NCBI GenBank assembly: GCA_015345905.1
Contig: JADDTR010000001.1
Location: 558,001 to 622,000 of the forward strand
Source: Aotearoamyces nothofagi
Taxonomy: Eukaryota > Ascomycota > Leotiomycetes > Leotiales > Tympanidaceae
Direction of reading: 5' to 3'
DNA length: 64,000 nucleotides
Positions within the stretch are counted from its first letter, which is position 1. Every line of letters begins with the position of its first letter. The notes beneath the pieces are model-generated. The model ran no database searches and was not told the origin of the DNA. It worked only from the letters and a program-made list of their open reading frames with translations. The translations under genes and the position numbers were made by a program. Below, piece by piece: positions 1 through 11,723 of the stretch.

Positions 1-16
1 CAATTGCAATTTCAGC

Positions 17-655
17 ATGGCACCTGTTGATAAGATCGATCACAATGTCATTGAAGGTATGTTCCAGCTATTGGAGAATGGGGGGTATGGACAGTGGGCG
101 CCATTGGCCGAAGCTGACGAGTAGCCAGGACAACTCCAAAACATTGTCCAGGACCTATACGAGCTCATGGTCCAAACGTCTTCATATGACAACGCTGGGG
201 TTCGAAGCAGAGATGTTCTGCAGACTACAATGTACATATCTCCAGTCCTCTTTCCTACCAGTATGCGTTCTGAGCTAACCTCTGTCTTGCACCACAGCGA
301 GCACCTACACGCCTCTCTCGAAACACTCCACAACACTGCCACGTCACCCTCGGCACCACAAATCAGGATTCCTCCTGAGCTGATTCAATATGTCGACTCT
401 GGACGCAACCCGGATATCTACACAAGAGAGTTTGTGGAACTGGCAAGGAGAGGGAACCAGTTGATGAAGGGGAAAATGGAGGCCTTTGGCGATTTTAGGG
501 ATGTGCTGGCTCGAGAGATGGGCACTGCCTTGCCGGAGTTGAAAGAAGATATTGCGCTGGTAGTGAAGGAGACGGGTGGAGATGTAGAGAAAGTGCTGGG
601 TAACTGCGGGGACAACAACACTGCTGGGGCGGAGAATGGTGTGGAGGAGGCCTAG
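17..655 (+). CDS. MED10: Mediator complex subunit 10 (Med10/Nut2)
   Basis: Joined exons 17-56, 129-231 and 298-655 give about 166 residues. Med10 is a small helical subunit of the Mediator middle module, which links transcription factors to RNA polymerase II in the nucleus. The sequence shows the family core: an N-terminal helix (QLQNIVQDLYELMVQ) and then the stretch around PPELIQYVDSGRNPDIYTRE, a recognisable Med10 signature. Intron 1 (57-128) starts GTATGT. Intron 2 (232-297) is 66 nt, has a CTAAC branch-like site, contains no stop and keeps frame, so it could be mistaken for coding sequence; removing it gives a better Med10 match. The ATG at 17 sits 16 bases from the window edge and is preceded by a tract that could be a splice acceptor, so an additional upstream exon cannot be excluded. 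The acidic C-terminus is probably poorly conserved. Confidence 0.88.
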
Positions 656-2129
656 GCGGGACGACAAAATACTTCATGGCCCCGGAAGGGCGTTAAATGG
701 CGTTTAGGGGACTGGGTATACCCGTGGGCTACTGCCATGCGAGACTTTCGTGATATACATCTTGATTTCGTGTAAGTCTGAGGAGCTCTCGATCTAACAA
801 AGCTAGCTAGAGTTATATCGTTCAAAAATGCATAGATATAGCACTATGGTTAGACTTAATACAAAAGTTTCATGTTCTTCAGACTTTAGCAATATGCTAT
901 AGAGTAAGAAGGCCCTTATCACTGTTTCCACATGGGGGTGTATTGCTACTTTGCGCCAATTCGGCTTTGTTATCTGTGTCTTGAATTTAGGATAGAATAC
1001 TACNCCCGTGGGCTACTGCCATGCGAGACTTTCGTGATATACATCTTGATTTCGTGTAAGTCTGAGGAGCTCTCGATCTAACAAAGCTAGCTAGAGTTAT
1101 ATCGTTCAAAAATGCATAGATATAGCACTATGGTTAGACTTAATACAAAAGTTTCATGTTCTTCAGACTTTAGCAATATGCTATAGAGTAAGAAGGCCCT
1201 TATCACTGTTTCCACATGGGGGTGTATTGCTACTTTGCGCCAATTCGGCTTTGTTATCTGTGTCTTGAATTTAGGATAGAATACTACCCTCATCAATATT
1301 GCATGCAATACTGACCGCTAATTTTGGGCGTGGTACCGAAATCACCTGGACAGCCTCTGCGGCAGGCTGCCCCCCGGGGTGCCAGCGGAACATTACTATA
1401 CCTTTCCCTTTCACGTGCGTTCTCTTTCACGTGCCTTCCCTTCCCAACTTAAGGTTGCTTGAGTCGCGTGTCCTCCTGTTTACCAAGTAAAACGAGGAAT
1501 ACAGAGGAGGATTTCATCGTATTATCGGAAATCTCTTGAAGGGGAGTATCGCTGAGAATATGAGCAGGCATGGAAAGATGCCACTACAGCTAGACCGGTT
1601 CCGGTCGAAGACCTCGATGCTACTACAACACAGATGCAGTCACCGGATAACACCTTACTGAACGAAATTGGACATCCGGCTGCTGATGAGCTCGATCAAA
1701 GCAATGAACAGGCGACCAATGTTTGCCGACAGCCTCTGCCATCTCCCAGCGTTATGTCAAAGGATGGTCTCGCTGCATATAGATATTTGATCTGATCAGG
1801 ATATTATATGTGCTTTGGCCTGACACCAAAGATGCTGGCTGGTATCGCCGGTATCTGTCCGTCGTGTGCTACCCTGCGCTGCACATACACATGAAATGAT
1901 TGACAGCTCCTCCCCACTCCCCCGCTTTTACTACAGATTGCGCTGTCTCGTACTTCCTTTATCCCGAGACAGATGCCGAGTCTTGTACTCTATAAGACAA
2001 GCAAGATGCCTTTATGTTATTACTCAGCTACGACAGCCATTAAAAGCCTCCCACTCACATATCTTACAGCAACGCTCCTTGCTCTCCCCTTTCGCGATCC
2101 GCAACCAACCCTCAGGGTGTCGGTGTGAT
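656..2129. other. Intergenic region MED10-SDR, including an exact assembly duplication and a weak coding relic
   Basis: This stretch has no supportable intact gene. Its first half is mostly the duplicated 283-bp block around the N at 1004. Around 1478-1795 the plus strand carries one frame of about 105 codons interrupted by a single in-frame TGA. Its composition (for example GEYR and then EYEQAWKDATTARPVP) looks more protein-like than random, but I recognise no family. The TGA at 1793-1795 ends it. It may be a decayed gene fragment or chance. The last 250 bases are CT-rich and probably form the promoter and 5' leader of the SDR gene. Confidence 0.4.
721..1287. repeat. Exact 283-bp direct duplication around a single N (assembly join)
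   Basis: Bases 721-1003 and 1005-1287 are the same 283-bp sequence, separated only by the N at 1004. The first copy ends and the second begins exactly at the N. This is what results when two contigs with overlapping ends are joined without merging the overlap. I treat it as an assembly artefact and not a biological duplication. Confidence 0.9.
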
Positions 2130-2586
2130 CCTTATCCAACCACCACAATGGCTTTACGTGTTGCTGGAAAGACAGCCATAGTCACGGGAGCTGGCTCGGG
2201 GATTAATCTTTCATTTGCCAAGCTCCTGCTTCAAAATAAGTGCAACGTCGTTTTTGCAGACCTCGCTCTTCGGCCGGAAGCAGAAGACCTCGTGGCTCGG
2301 CATGCCTCCGGATCTCTGTCTGGCCAGGCACGAGCAGTTTTTCAGACTACGGATGTGNCCTTATCCAACCACCACAATGGCTTTACGTGTTGCTGGAAAG
2401 ACAGCCATAGTCACGGGAGCTGGCTCGGGGATTAATCTTTCATTTGCCAAGCTCCTGCTTCAAAATAAGTGCAACGTCGTTTTTGCAGACCTCGCTCTTC
2501 GGCCGGAAGCAGAAGACCTCGTGGCTCGGCATGCCTCCGGATCTCTGTCTGGCCAGGCACGAGCAGTTTTTCAGACTACGGATGTG
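2130..2586. repeat. Exact 228-bp direct duplication around a single N (assembly join)
   Basis: Bases 2130-2357 and 2359-2586 are identical and flank the N at 2358. The block contains the start codon and first 70 codons of the SDR gene. The pattern matches the join at 1004, so the contig ends here also overlap by their full shared length. Collapsing one copy restores a normal gene with its 5' leader. Confidence 0.92.
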
Positions 2587-3431
2587 ACGGACTGGGCTCA
2601 ACTTGATCGCATCTTCAAGGTTGCACAGGAAGAATTCGGCGGTGCCGACATCGTTTGTCCAGGAGCGGGAATATACGAGCCGGTATGTCTCTATCTCTCT
2701 TTTACCGTTTGTGTAGCTACTTGTGTACAGGAAGCATCTCTGTTGCCAGAAAATAGCGAGAGCTACTCAATGTTTTGATGGATTAGGACTGAACCTATTG
2801 AAGAACCCTATCTGACCGTACTCAGCCTTCTTCTAACTTCTGGTACCCTCCTGGCAAGCCACCGTCCCGCGACGACCCTTCTTTTTCGCGGTATGCACTG
2901 TTAGATATCAATATTACACATCCAATACGCACTACACAACTTGCCATCGACCATTTTATGACTCGCAATAAACCTGGTGTGATTACTCATGTTTCCAGCA
3001 TTGGTGGGCAGGTTCCCTTCTTTCCTACGCCTATATATGTTGCAAGCAAGCATGCAATATCGGGATTTGTTCGGTCTCTAGCTGACCTAGAGAATCCTGA
3101 GGGCTCTTTACCTAAAATCCGGGTCAATGCGGTCGCGCCGGGTTTGATCAAGACGCCATTGTGGACGGAGCATCCCGAGAAGTTGAAGATGGTCGATCAG
3201 GACAGTGACGAGTGGGTGACGCCGGAAGAGGTAGCGCAGGTCATGCTCGATCTTGTTGAGAAGGACGAATATCACGGCGGTACGGTTCTGGAGGCTGGTA
3301 AGGGTCCAGCAAGGAGAGTAGAGGCTTTTAATGATCCTGGCCCTAGTCGTAGAGGGAATACTGTGAGCAAGTCTGAGACTGGGAAGAGAGAGATCTGGGA
3401 GAGATTGAAAGGGCGGGTGCAAGGCACCTGA
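2377..3431 (+). CDS. Short-chain dehydrogenase/reductase, 15-hydroxyprostaglandin dehydrogenase-like
   Basis: Exons 2377-2682 and 2826-3431 (intron 2683-2825, 143 nt) encode about 303 residues. Classical SDR features are visible: the N-terminal Rossmann glycine motif TGAGSGI at residues 13-19, a catalytic serine in VSSIGG (about residues 159-160) and the YVASK active site (Tyr173, Lys177). The insert NFWYPPGKPPSRDDP followed by YALLDINITHPI resembles fungal members close to NAD-dependent 15-hydroxyprostaglandin dehydrogenase, so oxidation of a secondary alcohol is likely. The substrate cannot be told from the sequence. An extra copy of the first 70 codons lies at 2148-2357 because of the assembly join, so a gene caller may start at 2148 and fail at the N. 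I took the ATG at 2377 because it reads through the intact copy. The enzyme is probably cytosolic; no signal peptide is seen. Confidence 0.8.
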
Positions 3432-4151
3432 CTACCTCGTTTCTCGAGAAGAGGCACCTGCACGATCTTGTTGGAATAGATCTCCAGAGGTGCAGCGTCG
3501 GAAACCTGGTCGACCTGGTACATCATAAATAACAGTAAGAAAGAACGGCGATCTGAAAGGAGACAACCCATAAACTCAGCCACTTGGAAAAGAAAGAAAT
3601 TGCTTCGGATGAATTCTACTGATCTGCGAAGAGAATTTCTATTGCTGAGACCACCTGACCGTGCCACAAATTATGTGTTGATGCTTCTTTTACCATGTGC
3701 TGCTTGCCAGCTCCTGCTTTTCTTTCCGGCGAAGATACCGCTTCCCCAGCCTCGACTGCTGCAAGTGTCGCCCCGACCCCGTCCTTGTGACGATCTATTC
3801 CTACGAAACTAGAACTCGCTTTGCCAAGGTTTAGTACACATGCTAATATGATAAATGGAGGGCGAGAGAGCAGGGGTTGTAATGTGCATAGGTTGGGAAT
3901 AGATGCAGCAGGGCTAAAGCCAGGTATTCAACCAATCTCGTGCTAAGTCACTGACAAGTTATACGGCACAGTGCTGTTCAGTGTGAGGAAAGCTCATATC
4001 TTCAGCTGAGACGCTAGTAATTGAGAAGTCTTATTCCCCAGAGTCATTACAAAATAAGGATACATTAACTTGCCATTAAAATTGTAGCCCGAAACCGCCG
4101 CGCTGCTAATACGAAGTGTACACCATCAAAAAATCCAATCGAGCTAACGGC
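3432..4151. other. Intergenic spacer between convergent genes
   Basis: This is 720 bp between the 3' ends of the SDR gene (plus strand) and the LRR gene (minus strand). I see no RNA gene, no repeat and no coding frame with family features. It presumably holds the two terminators and 3' UTRs. Confidence 0.6.
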
Positions 4152-7100
4152 TCAGTCAACATCCTCAGGGCTTGTCTCTTCGGCCGGGATCCTGTCTCGC
4201 AGCCAGGCAAGTGTAGCTTCTGTCCCCTTCTCTAAAACAGTATACTTGGGTACTCTAAACCTATTGCCGCTAACATCCAGTCTCTCTAGGCCACCAGGCC
4301 CGCCTAGCAAACCGATTCGCGGGTTCAGACTGTCAAGTTCATTACCGCTACAGTCTATGACTTTCAAGCCCTTAACAGCTTCTGGAGAAAGCTCCCTAAC
4401 CATATTATTTGAAGCCAGAACTACTACCAAACAGGGGAAACGAGGCCGCAGGGGAGGCAGTGACGTCAATCGATTGAAGCTAACGTCCAGCTTTTCAAGG
4501 GATGGTGCTTGGAGGTGCCGTATGAGTGGTTGCAAGGAGTTGAATGTGTTGGAACTCAAATTGAGCTCTTTCAAGGCAGGGAGCTCCAAATCATCCTTAA
4601 GAAAGTTATCGCTTCTGAGTTCATTATGTGAAACGCTCAGCGTTGTTAGAGTGGCAGCAAAGAATGCAATGGAGCTTGGAATCTCTGTAAATGCGTTGTG
4701 ATGCAATTCTAGAGCTCGAATAGCAGTCTCTGCAGCGATCTCGGCTACAATCACTGGGTTTAGTGAATGCGACTGTGAATTTGATCTATCCAGTAGACCA
4801 CCTGTCTTGATTGGCCATTCCAAGGATCGTTGACTTGGTGGACCTGATTCTAGAAAATGTTCAGCATCAAAGAACTCATCCTGTGACATATCTTGTTCTT
4901 CCGGCTCGATTCGAGCTTTCAGAGCTCGTTTGAGATCCTCTGTACTCATGCCCGAAAATTTCTTCTCTCTTAATGGGTTGCCACTAATTCGGAAATTGCC
5001 TAGGTTTTCCATCAAACCAATGCGGTCATCGAGGACCTTGAGGTCATTCCCAGTGAGATCAACATTCTTCAATTTCGTGAGAGTAGTAAATCCTTCGGGG
5101 ATTGCAGTAATCCTGTTGCCTTCAGCGGTCAGCGTAAGCAGTGATGTCCACGATGTCATATTAGGAAAGCCTGTTAGTCGATTGGCCGAGCAACTCAATT
5201 GATGCAAAGCCGGAAGGTCCACTTCTCCGGAGGAGAGGCTGGTCAATGCATTACCGACAATATCGAGCGTTTCCAGATGGGAGAGTTTTATGTAAGGTAA
5301 TGCTATTAATGTTCCTGTGAGATTATTCCTAGCAGCCGAGAGCTCAGTGAGGGGCAACAGATGTAGAGCCTCGAAAGGAAGTGAGATGAATGCATTTGCG
5401 GTGAGATTCAAGACCCGAAGTCGGACAAGCTCAACAAGTCCCTCGGGTAAAGAGGACACATGGTTATCCTGAATATCCAAGACTTCAAGGCTAGTAAGTT
5501 TGGTAATAGTTGGGCTTAGCTCGCCAGAAAGGTTATTGCTACCGATTCTCAAGTCTCTCAGAGCAGCTATCTGAGAAATTACATTAAAGCACTCATTCTG
5601 GAGTCTATTATTGGACTGCAGGTTGGTCAGTATATGAGCCATTCCATACTTAACAGGGTCACTGTCATACCAGATTGAGCGTGGTCAGCAGATCGAGCCG
5701 TCGAAGACCCAAAGGTAAGGTATTTAGCACGTTACCGTGTAGGTCCAACGTCTCTAGCCCACCAAATTGATTCCCTTTCGAATCCTCTTCTTCTACGAGG
5801 TCACGAGGATCAACATCTGGAAACACATCCGCGCCAAGTGATGCAAGCTCGTTCCCAGCAGCTACAAATCGAGTCAGATCTACGCTTTCGGCCCATGACC
5901 CCACGTCACTATTGATTTTCTCAAGGCTGTACATGTCCATGACTTCAGCAGGTATCTCCTTGAGCCCCATAGCTGCAATGTTTAGACGCCCGTCTGTTCG
6001 AGCTGCATCAACACGCTTGCGAAGCAGACCGTTATTTCTGTTCTGTCCAGGAAGCTGGTTAAAAGGATCTTCATTGAGCCCGAAATCAAACGTATCAGCC
6101 GGAATTATTGCAGTTTCTTCAGTTCTTTCCGTTGTAAAACTAGCAGATGCCTGTCTGTTTGCTTGGGCTCGTTTGGCAGCTTTAGCTTTTGCGATCTGCT
6201 CCCTCAGGGCAAGGGACGACTTCCTTGGAGTCTCCGTCTGACTGTTTATACTATCAATACTTGTGTATGAGCCCTTTGAGGTCTTTGAGGTAGCTGATGC
6301 ATCTTCTGATGACGTATTTGAGAATGTGGGTGACGTCTTCTTTCCACTCAGGCCAATTACATAAATTTCGACATTACGATCCATCTCCGGCATTGATGGC
6401 TTGCGAAATAGCCCAGTGACAGAGGCACGAGGCTTGAGAGTTCTGTTACTAAACGTTTTACTCCCAGACTTTATCGGAGTCAGCGTTGAGGAGTTTTTCT
6501 GTGGACTTGGTGGCTGTCTATTGGCGGCGCCAGGTGACGGTAGCCTGGAGGAAGTTGCACTTGATCTTAAATTTGAATTGCTTCTCGGGGTGCTTAAAGA
6601 CTTTGCTGTAGATGGGCGCTTTATTGGGGTATGGGTCTCAAGAGACGACTGGGGAGGTCTAAAAGAGCTGGTCGACGCCCGAAAGTCAATGGATGTTGCC
6701 TGCGCTTTGAAGCCCGCACTTGAGCTTGGTCGTGAGGATGCCATCCGTGATGGCGGGCGCATCGAGGTGTTCATCTGATCACTAGAGCCTGGCCTAGATC
6801 CATTAGTCGACCGGGAAGGTGGACGCATAGGGCTATTGCTGTTGTAGAAGCTCGATCCTCTTTTGCGGACAACTGGGGATGGAGGTATCTGTGACAGAGT
6901 CTCCATAGTTCTCTCTGACAGCGATGGGCGAGGCTTTCTTGATCGGACATCATGCACGGAGGTTGGGTTGTCTGTAGGTTCCTCGATACTCGCATCTTGG
7001 AGAGCACGGCTGGCAGACCGGTCTACCGCCTGGCGATCATGCTGCGGTGAAGGTAGTTGTGGGGGCGGCTTCTTAAAAATGCCGCCATGGCTAGCTTTTG

Positions 7101-7368
7101 AGGGAGTTGGGGCTTTGGTGGGTGGGTGGGTGGCGGTACTAGCTGCACTATCCCTATCCCAATCCCTCGGTATATGGATGGGTGATACCTGTTTTGACGA
7201 CAATTGATCTCTAGATGGGGTAGCACGAAGCTTCGGGACCTTTAGGTCAGTTGTGGATTCCCTCAACGAGTCTCGCGACGGTGTTGGACGAATGCTAAGC
7301 CCCGCACGGGGAATCCTCGAGGGGCGTGGAATGTGAGAGCGTCTCGACGCGTTCGGTAATTCGTCCAT
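4152..7368 (-). CDS. Leucine-rich-repeat protein, LRRC40-like, with a disordered basic N-terminus
   Basis: Exon 1 (7368-5671) and exon 2 (5615-4152) are joined over a 55-nt intron (5670-5616) to give 1053 residues. The splice restores one continuous LRR (TLNL then SNNRLQ), which supports it. Residues 1 to about 400 are Ser/Pro/Arg-rich and low in order, with repeated SRIPR/TPSRD-type patches that resemble the disordered basic tails of cytoskeletal or cell-cycle scaffolds. LRRs of about 22-24 residues (LxxLxLxxNxL) start near residue 470 and run to the C-terminus, with an acidic gap (EEQDMSQDEFFDAEHF) in the middle. The C-terminal cap (NRFRVPKYTVLEKGTEATL and then WLRDRIP) closely resembles vertebrate LRRC40. 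A protein-interaction role is likely, but the partner is unknown. The gene is divergent from the coiled-coil gene at 7991. Confidence 0.82.
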
Positions 7369-7990
7369 GTTCTTTTCATAAGGTTAACAGCTCTTTTGAC
7401 TGGAGATCATTGTGCAGAACATAAATCAACGAAGCCCAGCTTCTGAGCTCGGCGTATAGACGGAGATGAAAAGAAGCGTTTGGCACTTCAGGAAGAAGGG
7501 AGGTATTTCATACCCGTCGCCATAAAATTACAGGTACAAGTCGCGATCAGGCATTAATTACTGTGGTATTATCTCGGGTGTACCTGCCTCCGCGCCGTTG
7601 CTATGGCAGTGCCAAACTCAGGCTTCCACGCCGCCCCTAACCTTCGGCCTAAGGCACCCGTCGCTGCCAGCACCATTACAGTAGTGCTCCCGCCGGATCC
7701 AGATCACGTGATAGATAACGGACCCGGTTGCCTAAGAGATTTCCGCTTTCGATTTCCCCAGCCTTCTCCAATTCCGATGTGATAATCCCAATGCGACTGT
7801 TTGCGACACCTGCCAGAGTTACTGTTGCCACAACACATCAACAGAAGTTGAAGTCATCGCCGATCAAGCATGAATCACTGCCTTGCTCTATTACACTTGT
7901 AATTGGTTAAGCTTGTTCAAATCTGCATGTAATTTCTACTGCGGCCATTCAACGTTCTGTTTCAAGTCCGCAATACAGCAAACCGTGTGG
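7369..7990. promoter_or_regulatory. Divergent promoter region between the LRR and coiled-coil genes
   Basis: About 620 bp separates the two start codons, so both promoters must lie here. CACGTG occurs near 7705, a common fungal bHLH site. Beyond that I see no defined operator or RNA gene. An open frame continues upstream of 7991 only from non-ATG codons and is probably 5' leader. Confidence 0.45.
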
Positions 7991-9661
7991 ATGCAGCCAC
8001 GATCACCGAGAGCGACTCCAAAGACGAGCCTGTTAGCTATGGATTCATCCATCGATCATGGAGATGCGCTGGAGCAGCTGCATGTTCCTGTCACGCCTCA
8101 GCCCCATCATGCGACACTCCCCGCAGACGCAGAGCTTCCTCCAGCTATGAGTCCCACCGCCTCAGTGCTCGTCGCCGACCCCTCTTCACCGTCTCCTTCA
8201 TTTAACGCAGAGCCATCACCACCATTACCTACTCTAGAGGGTACGAAATATAGCTCACCTCCACTACCTTCCTCAATAACTCCGCCACCTTCATCGCAAG
8301 CTCCCAAGCGACCGGGCGTGGGATCCGTCTGCGAACGAACTACCACCCCAACTCCATCTATATTATCCTCACCACCTCCCACAATACTGAGCATAAAGAT
8401 AGAAGCTAGTATAAGCAGTGCATATACTGTTCCGACTCCTCAGCAGATTGCAGAAGCTTCTCAAGACGAACTGCGTGAAATTCTGCAGGCTACCGTATCG
8501 GAGGCTGGGAGGCTTCACGTCGATGTTCGGGAAGCTAGAATGTCGGCAGCCCATTATAAGTTGCAGCATAGCCTCCTGAGAATTGAGACTGAAGAAGCTG
8601 CAAAGCGCATGGAGGTTGAGCACGAGATGATTCGTCGTGAAGTTGAGGTCTTGCAAACGGCCGAGATGGCTCGTCGAGAAGGAGACTCACCGGTTCAGTC
8701 AAATAGTGGACGTTATATTGCGGATTTGAAAGCATATTGTGAAGCAATCAACAACGATAATGTTATTCTGCACAAGCGTTTGCAAAAAGCCAAGAAGATT
8801 ATAGCGCAAAAGGACGATGAGCTGTATGCTGTCGTGGACGAGAACCGGCGATTAATTACCCGCATTCGGGAAAATAGAGATCATCTCAACCGCCTGAAGA
8901 GCCCTGGAGGTATTTATGCTGCAGCAACTCCTCGAAGCTCTACCAGTGGGTTCCCAATCACGCCACAACAGCACCGTTGCACTCCAAAACAAAACCCCCG
9001 CTCAATGCACCGAGATCATGATAGCCAAGATTCATTTTCGCAACTACTACTTGCTGATCGACTCCTCAAGAATCAAGAGAATGCGAATAGCGCTCCTTCT
9101 ACCCCAACGACATCCCAAACTTCTTATCGGAATCAACTACGACATAGTCGTGCTGCCCAATCTCTATCCTCACTTCCTTCCACTCCAATTCAAACTCGTT
9201 CTATAGTCGATAACGGTAATCTTTTACCTTCCGCTAGCTTTTATGCACCTCAATCTGAACCACAGTATCGCACATACGAGGCACGTGCCTACTCATTTAC
9301 TCCAAAAGAACGAAGCCGCAAGAGCCGTGACAGTACAATCTCCGCTTCAGATGCTGCGGAGATCGCAGCCTACAATAATAATCAAAGCGGAGATGATGAC
9401 ATTCCAGAATCACAGGCTAGCCAAACAGCATCTGCTATGTTAAGACGTGATCCCTGTGAGTCGATAGAAGTTGTTAGGACTCCAACACCAACGAGTACGA
9501 CGGAGAAGAGTGGATTGTTGCAGGCGAGGATTTTTGGTTCCGTGACTAAGTCCGGCGTAGAAAAGCGAAAGCGAATCGATGATGTGTCGGATTTCGAGGC
9601 AAAGAAACTCAAGCTGGGGAGTGAAGGCATTGGTCTGGGCATTAACAGTGGCTGGGCTTAG
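7991..9661 (+). CDS. Unrecognised coiled-coil protein with Pro/Ser-rich flanks
   Basis: This is a single exon of 556 residues from the ATG at 7991; a second ATG at 8039 (MDSSIDHG) is an alternative start. I do not recognise the family. Residues 1 to about 130 are Pro/Ser/Thr-rich. Residues about 140-310 are charged and helical with heptad-like spacing (QDELREILQATVSEAGRL, then KRLQKAKKIIAQKDDELYAV), which I read as a coiled coil. The C-terminal half is Ser/Thr/Gln-rich, with many SP/TP sites and basic patches, and a short KRKRIDDVSDFEAKKLKL stretch near the end could act as a nuclear localisation signal. The architecture fits a nuclear or spindle-pole scaffold regulated by CDK-type phosphorylation, but that is inference only. 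No membrane segment or enzyme motif is visible. Confidence 0.7.
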   Translation: MQPRSPRATPKTSLLAMDSSIDHGDALEQLHVPVTPQPHHATLPADAELPPAMSPTASVLVADPSSPSPSFNAEPSPPLPTLEGTKYSSPPLPSSITPPPSSQAPKRPGVGSVCERTTTPTPSILSSPPPTILSIKIEASISSAYTVPTPQQIAEASQDELREILQATVSEAGRLHVDVREARMSAAHYKLQHSLLRIETEEAAKRMEVEHEMIRREVEVLQTAEMARREGDSPVQSNSGRYIADLKAYCEAINNDNVILHKRLQKAKKIIAQKDDELYAVVDENRRLITRIRENRDHLNRLKSPGGIYAAATPRSSTSGFPITPQQHRCTPKQNPRSMHRDHDSQDSFSQLLLADRLLKNQENANSAPSTPTTSQTSYRNQLRHSRAAQSLSSLPSTPIQTRSIVDNGNLLPSASFYAPQSEPQYRTYEARAYSFTPKERSRKSRDSTISASDAAEIAAYNNNQSGDDDIPESQASQTASAMLRRDPCESIEVVRTPTPTSTTEKSGLLQARIFGSVTKSGVEKRKRIDDVSDFEAKKLKLGSEGIGLGINSGWA

Positions 9662-10897
9662 TCAGATAGCTAAATATGTTGCAATATCTTTTTTTCTTGG
9701 CTTGGAGCGATGGCGCGTTATATCCAGTGTATTTTGAGCACCTTTCATTGGCCGAATTGTTTCGAATCTGATACGTTGTACTCTGGCTGTACAATTAGTG
9801 TTGCTTCTTGCCAAAGTTTTATCCCCTCCAAACAGGGTTGAGCATCTAGCATCTTATCTCATCACTTCACTGTCCTGGGCTTTGTCAGAAAATATACCCA
9901 AATAAAACTATATCGTTAAAAGGTCGTTCTTATGCCACGTGAACATTGATTATGTTATCAGTGATGAAAGCTCCCAAGTGACTCTGCTACTATGGTAGTA
10001 AATGACAGACATCTCCCTTCGGTCACCAGCTAGGACTTGCACATCCACTGCAGTCTTAACTTCGTACACCTGGTGGTAGAAGGTAAGCATACATTCAAAC
10101 TGCAGATCGCGGCGGACTACCTGTAGAGTAACTCGTTCGGAGGCTCGCTCGTACCTAGTCTCTCCTATAAACTATACCTAAGCATGCCTATGTTCTAGTA
10201 CTTAATCCAGGAAGGCAAGGTAGCTAAACACCTTTATCCTTGCAGCTAATGTGATCTTTTAATGATCTTAAAAGAGCATGAGAAGTGACCCAAATCATGC
10301 ATTAATAGAGCCATGCCCCTGCATACCGCAAGCCTTTATGATTGCACGTAACGTTCTGTCCATCAGCTCTAGGGCGGCCATTTAGCGGTCGCTATATTAT
10401 GATAGTAGCATTCGTGTTCACCTAGACACCTTCTTCGTGTCAACGCTCAAGGCGACGATCACAATGAAAGACTCCACTTGGTGGATGCAATCAAAAATTC
10501 CGCGGACCAAGACCCCGAAGGATATTGGACAATGCTCGACGCCGCGCTGTGCAATGCAGGTCTCGTATTGTGGCTGAAGTCATTCATGATCGACCGGGCC
10601 TCCACAAGGTAAGTATGAGGAAGGAAAGAAGGTCTGGAGACGACCACTTTTTTATACGTCTGCCTCGAGCTAACGATGATTAGCCGAGTAAAGCAAACAA
10701 ATCAAACTTTTGGTCTTGAATTTTTGGATGCCTGATCAGGTGTAGGATTCGAAACTTCAAGTCAGGCATCAACAAAAGCTTCCGGCCCTCGCTTAGTGCG
10801 CACACAACGACATTTCTAAATTTTGACCAAGCCTTCTTTTGAATCGTGAATTTACGACACCGACAATCACGACAACCCCACGACGACGTGATTTACG
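9662..10897. other. Intergenic region upstream of RPL13
   Basis: In these 1.2 kb I see no coding frame with family features, no tRNA and no tandem repeat. The part just before 10898 is the RPL13 promoter and leader. A weak inverted pair (GATGCCTGATCAGG with a later TCAGGCATC) lies around 10725-10770 and may be chance. Confidence 0.5.
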
Positions 10898-11723
10898 ATG
10901 GCCATCAAGCATAATCAGAAACTCCCTCACAACCGTATGGACCCTTTGGATGTTTTTGCGCTCTACAGAGGTGCTAACTTTGGGTAGATTTCCGAAAGGA
11001 TTGGCAGAGACGGGTTCGCGTTCATTTCGATCAGGTAGATATTTTCGAGGATTTAGCACAGGGTCAATGGATTCTAACATGTATTATAGGCCGGCAAAAA
11101 ACTCAAGCGCCGCAATGCTCGTCTCTCAAAGGCAGTAGCTGTTGCTCCTCGACCAGTTGACAAGCTGAGACCTATTGTCCGATGCCCAACCATCAAATAC
11201 AACCGACGTGTTAGAGCTGGACGTGGCTTCACCCTCGCCGAATTGAAGGTATGATTTCTGGAATGTGGAGCATTAGCATAATGAACAGGTTCTGACTGTG
11301 TTTCTTAAACAGGAAGCTGGTATCCCCCGCAAGCTCGCACCTACCATTGGTATCTCCGTCGACTCCCGCCGCCAGAACCTTTCCGTTGAATCCCTCTCCG
11401 TCAATGTTGCACGCCTAAAGGCTTACAGGGCTCGCCTCATTTTGTTCCCCCGCAAGGCTGGCCAACACAAGGCAGAGGATGCAAGCAAGGTGGATGTTTC
11501 TGCTGCTAAGAATGTCGAGCATGTCAAGAGCATCAAGGTCGCTCTACCAATCGTCAGCACCGAGGCTGGTGTCAGGGAAATTAGCAAGAGTGATCTCCCA
11601 GCGGCTACTGAGGGTGGTGCGTACAGAAAGCTGAGAGATGCGAGAGCTGAGGCGAGAAATGCTGGCAAGCGTGAGAAGAGGGCGAAGGATAAGGCTGATG
11701 AGGCAGCTGCTGCTAAGAAATAG
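10898..11723 (+). CDS. RPL13: 60S ribosomal protein L13 (eL13)
   Basis: Exons 10898-10934, 10988-11034, 11090-11248 and 11313-11723 encode 217 residues, close to the family length. The protein starts [19 protein letters not shown], the strongly conserved eL13 N-terminus, and continues through [14 protein letters not shown] and then [16 protein letters not shown]. Three introns of 53, 55 and 64 nt sit near the 5' end, as is usual for fungal ribosomal protein genes. Every exon junction keeps frame. The protein is a structural part of the large ribosomal subunit and binds rRNA through its basic N-terminal half. The C-terminus is Lys/Ala-rich. No snoRNA is evident in its short introns. Confidence 0.97.

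Noticed and set aside
1866-2435. 189-codon frame running across the N
   Set aside because: It fuses the SDR leader to an assembly-duplicated copy and contains the N; not a real protein.
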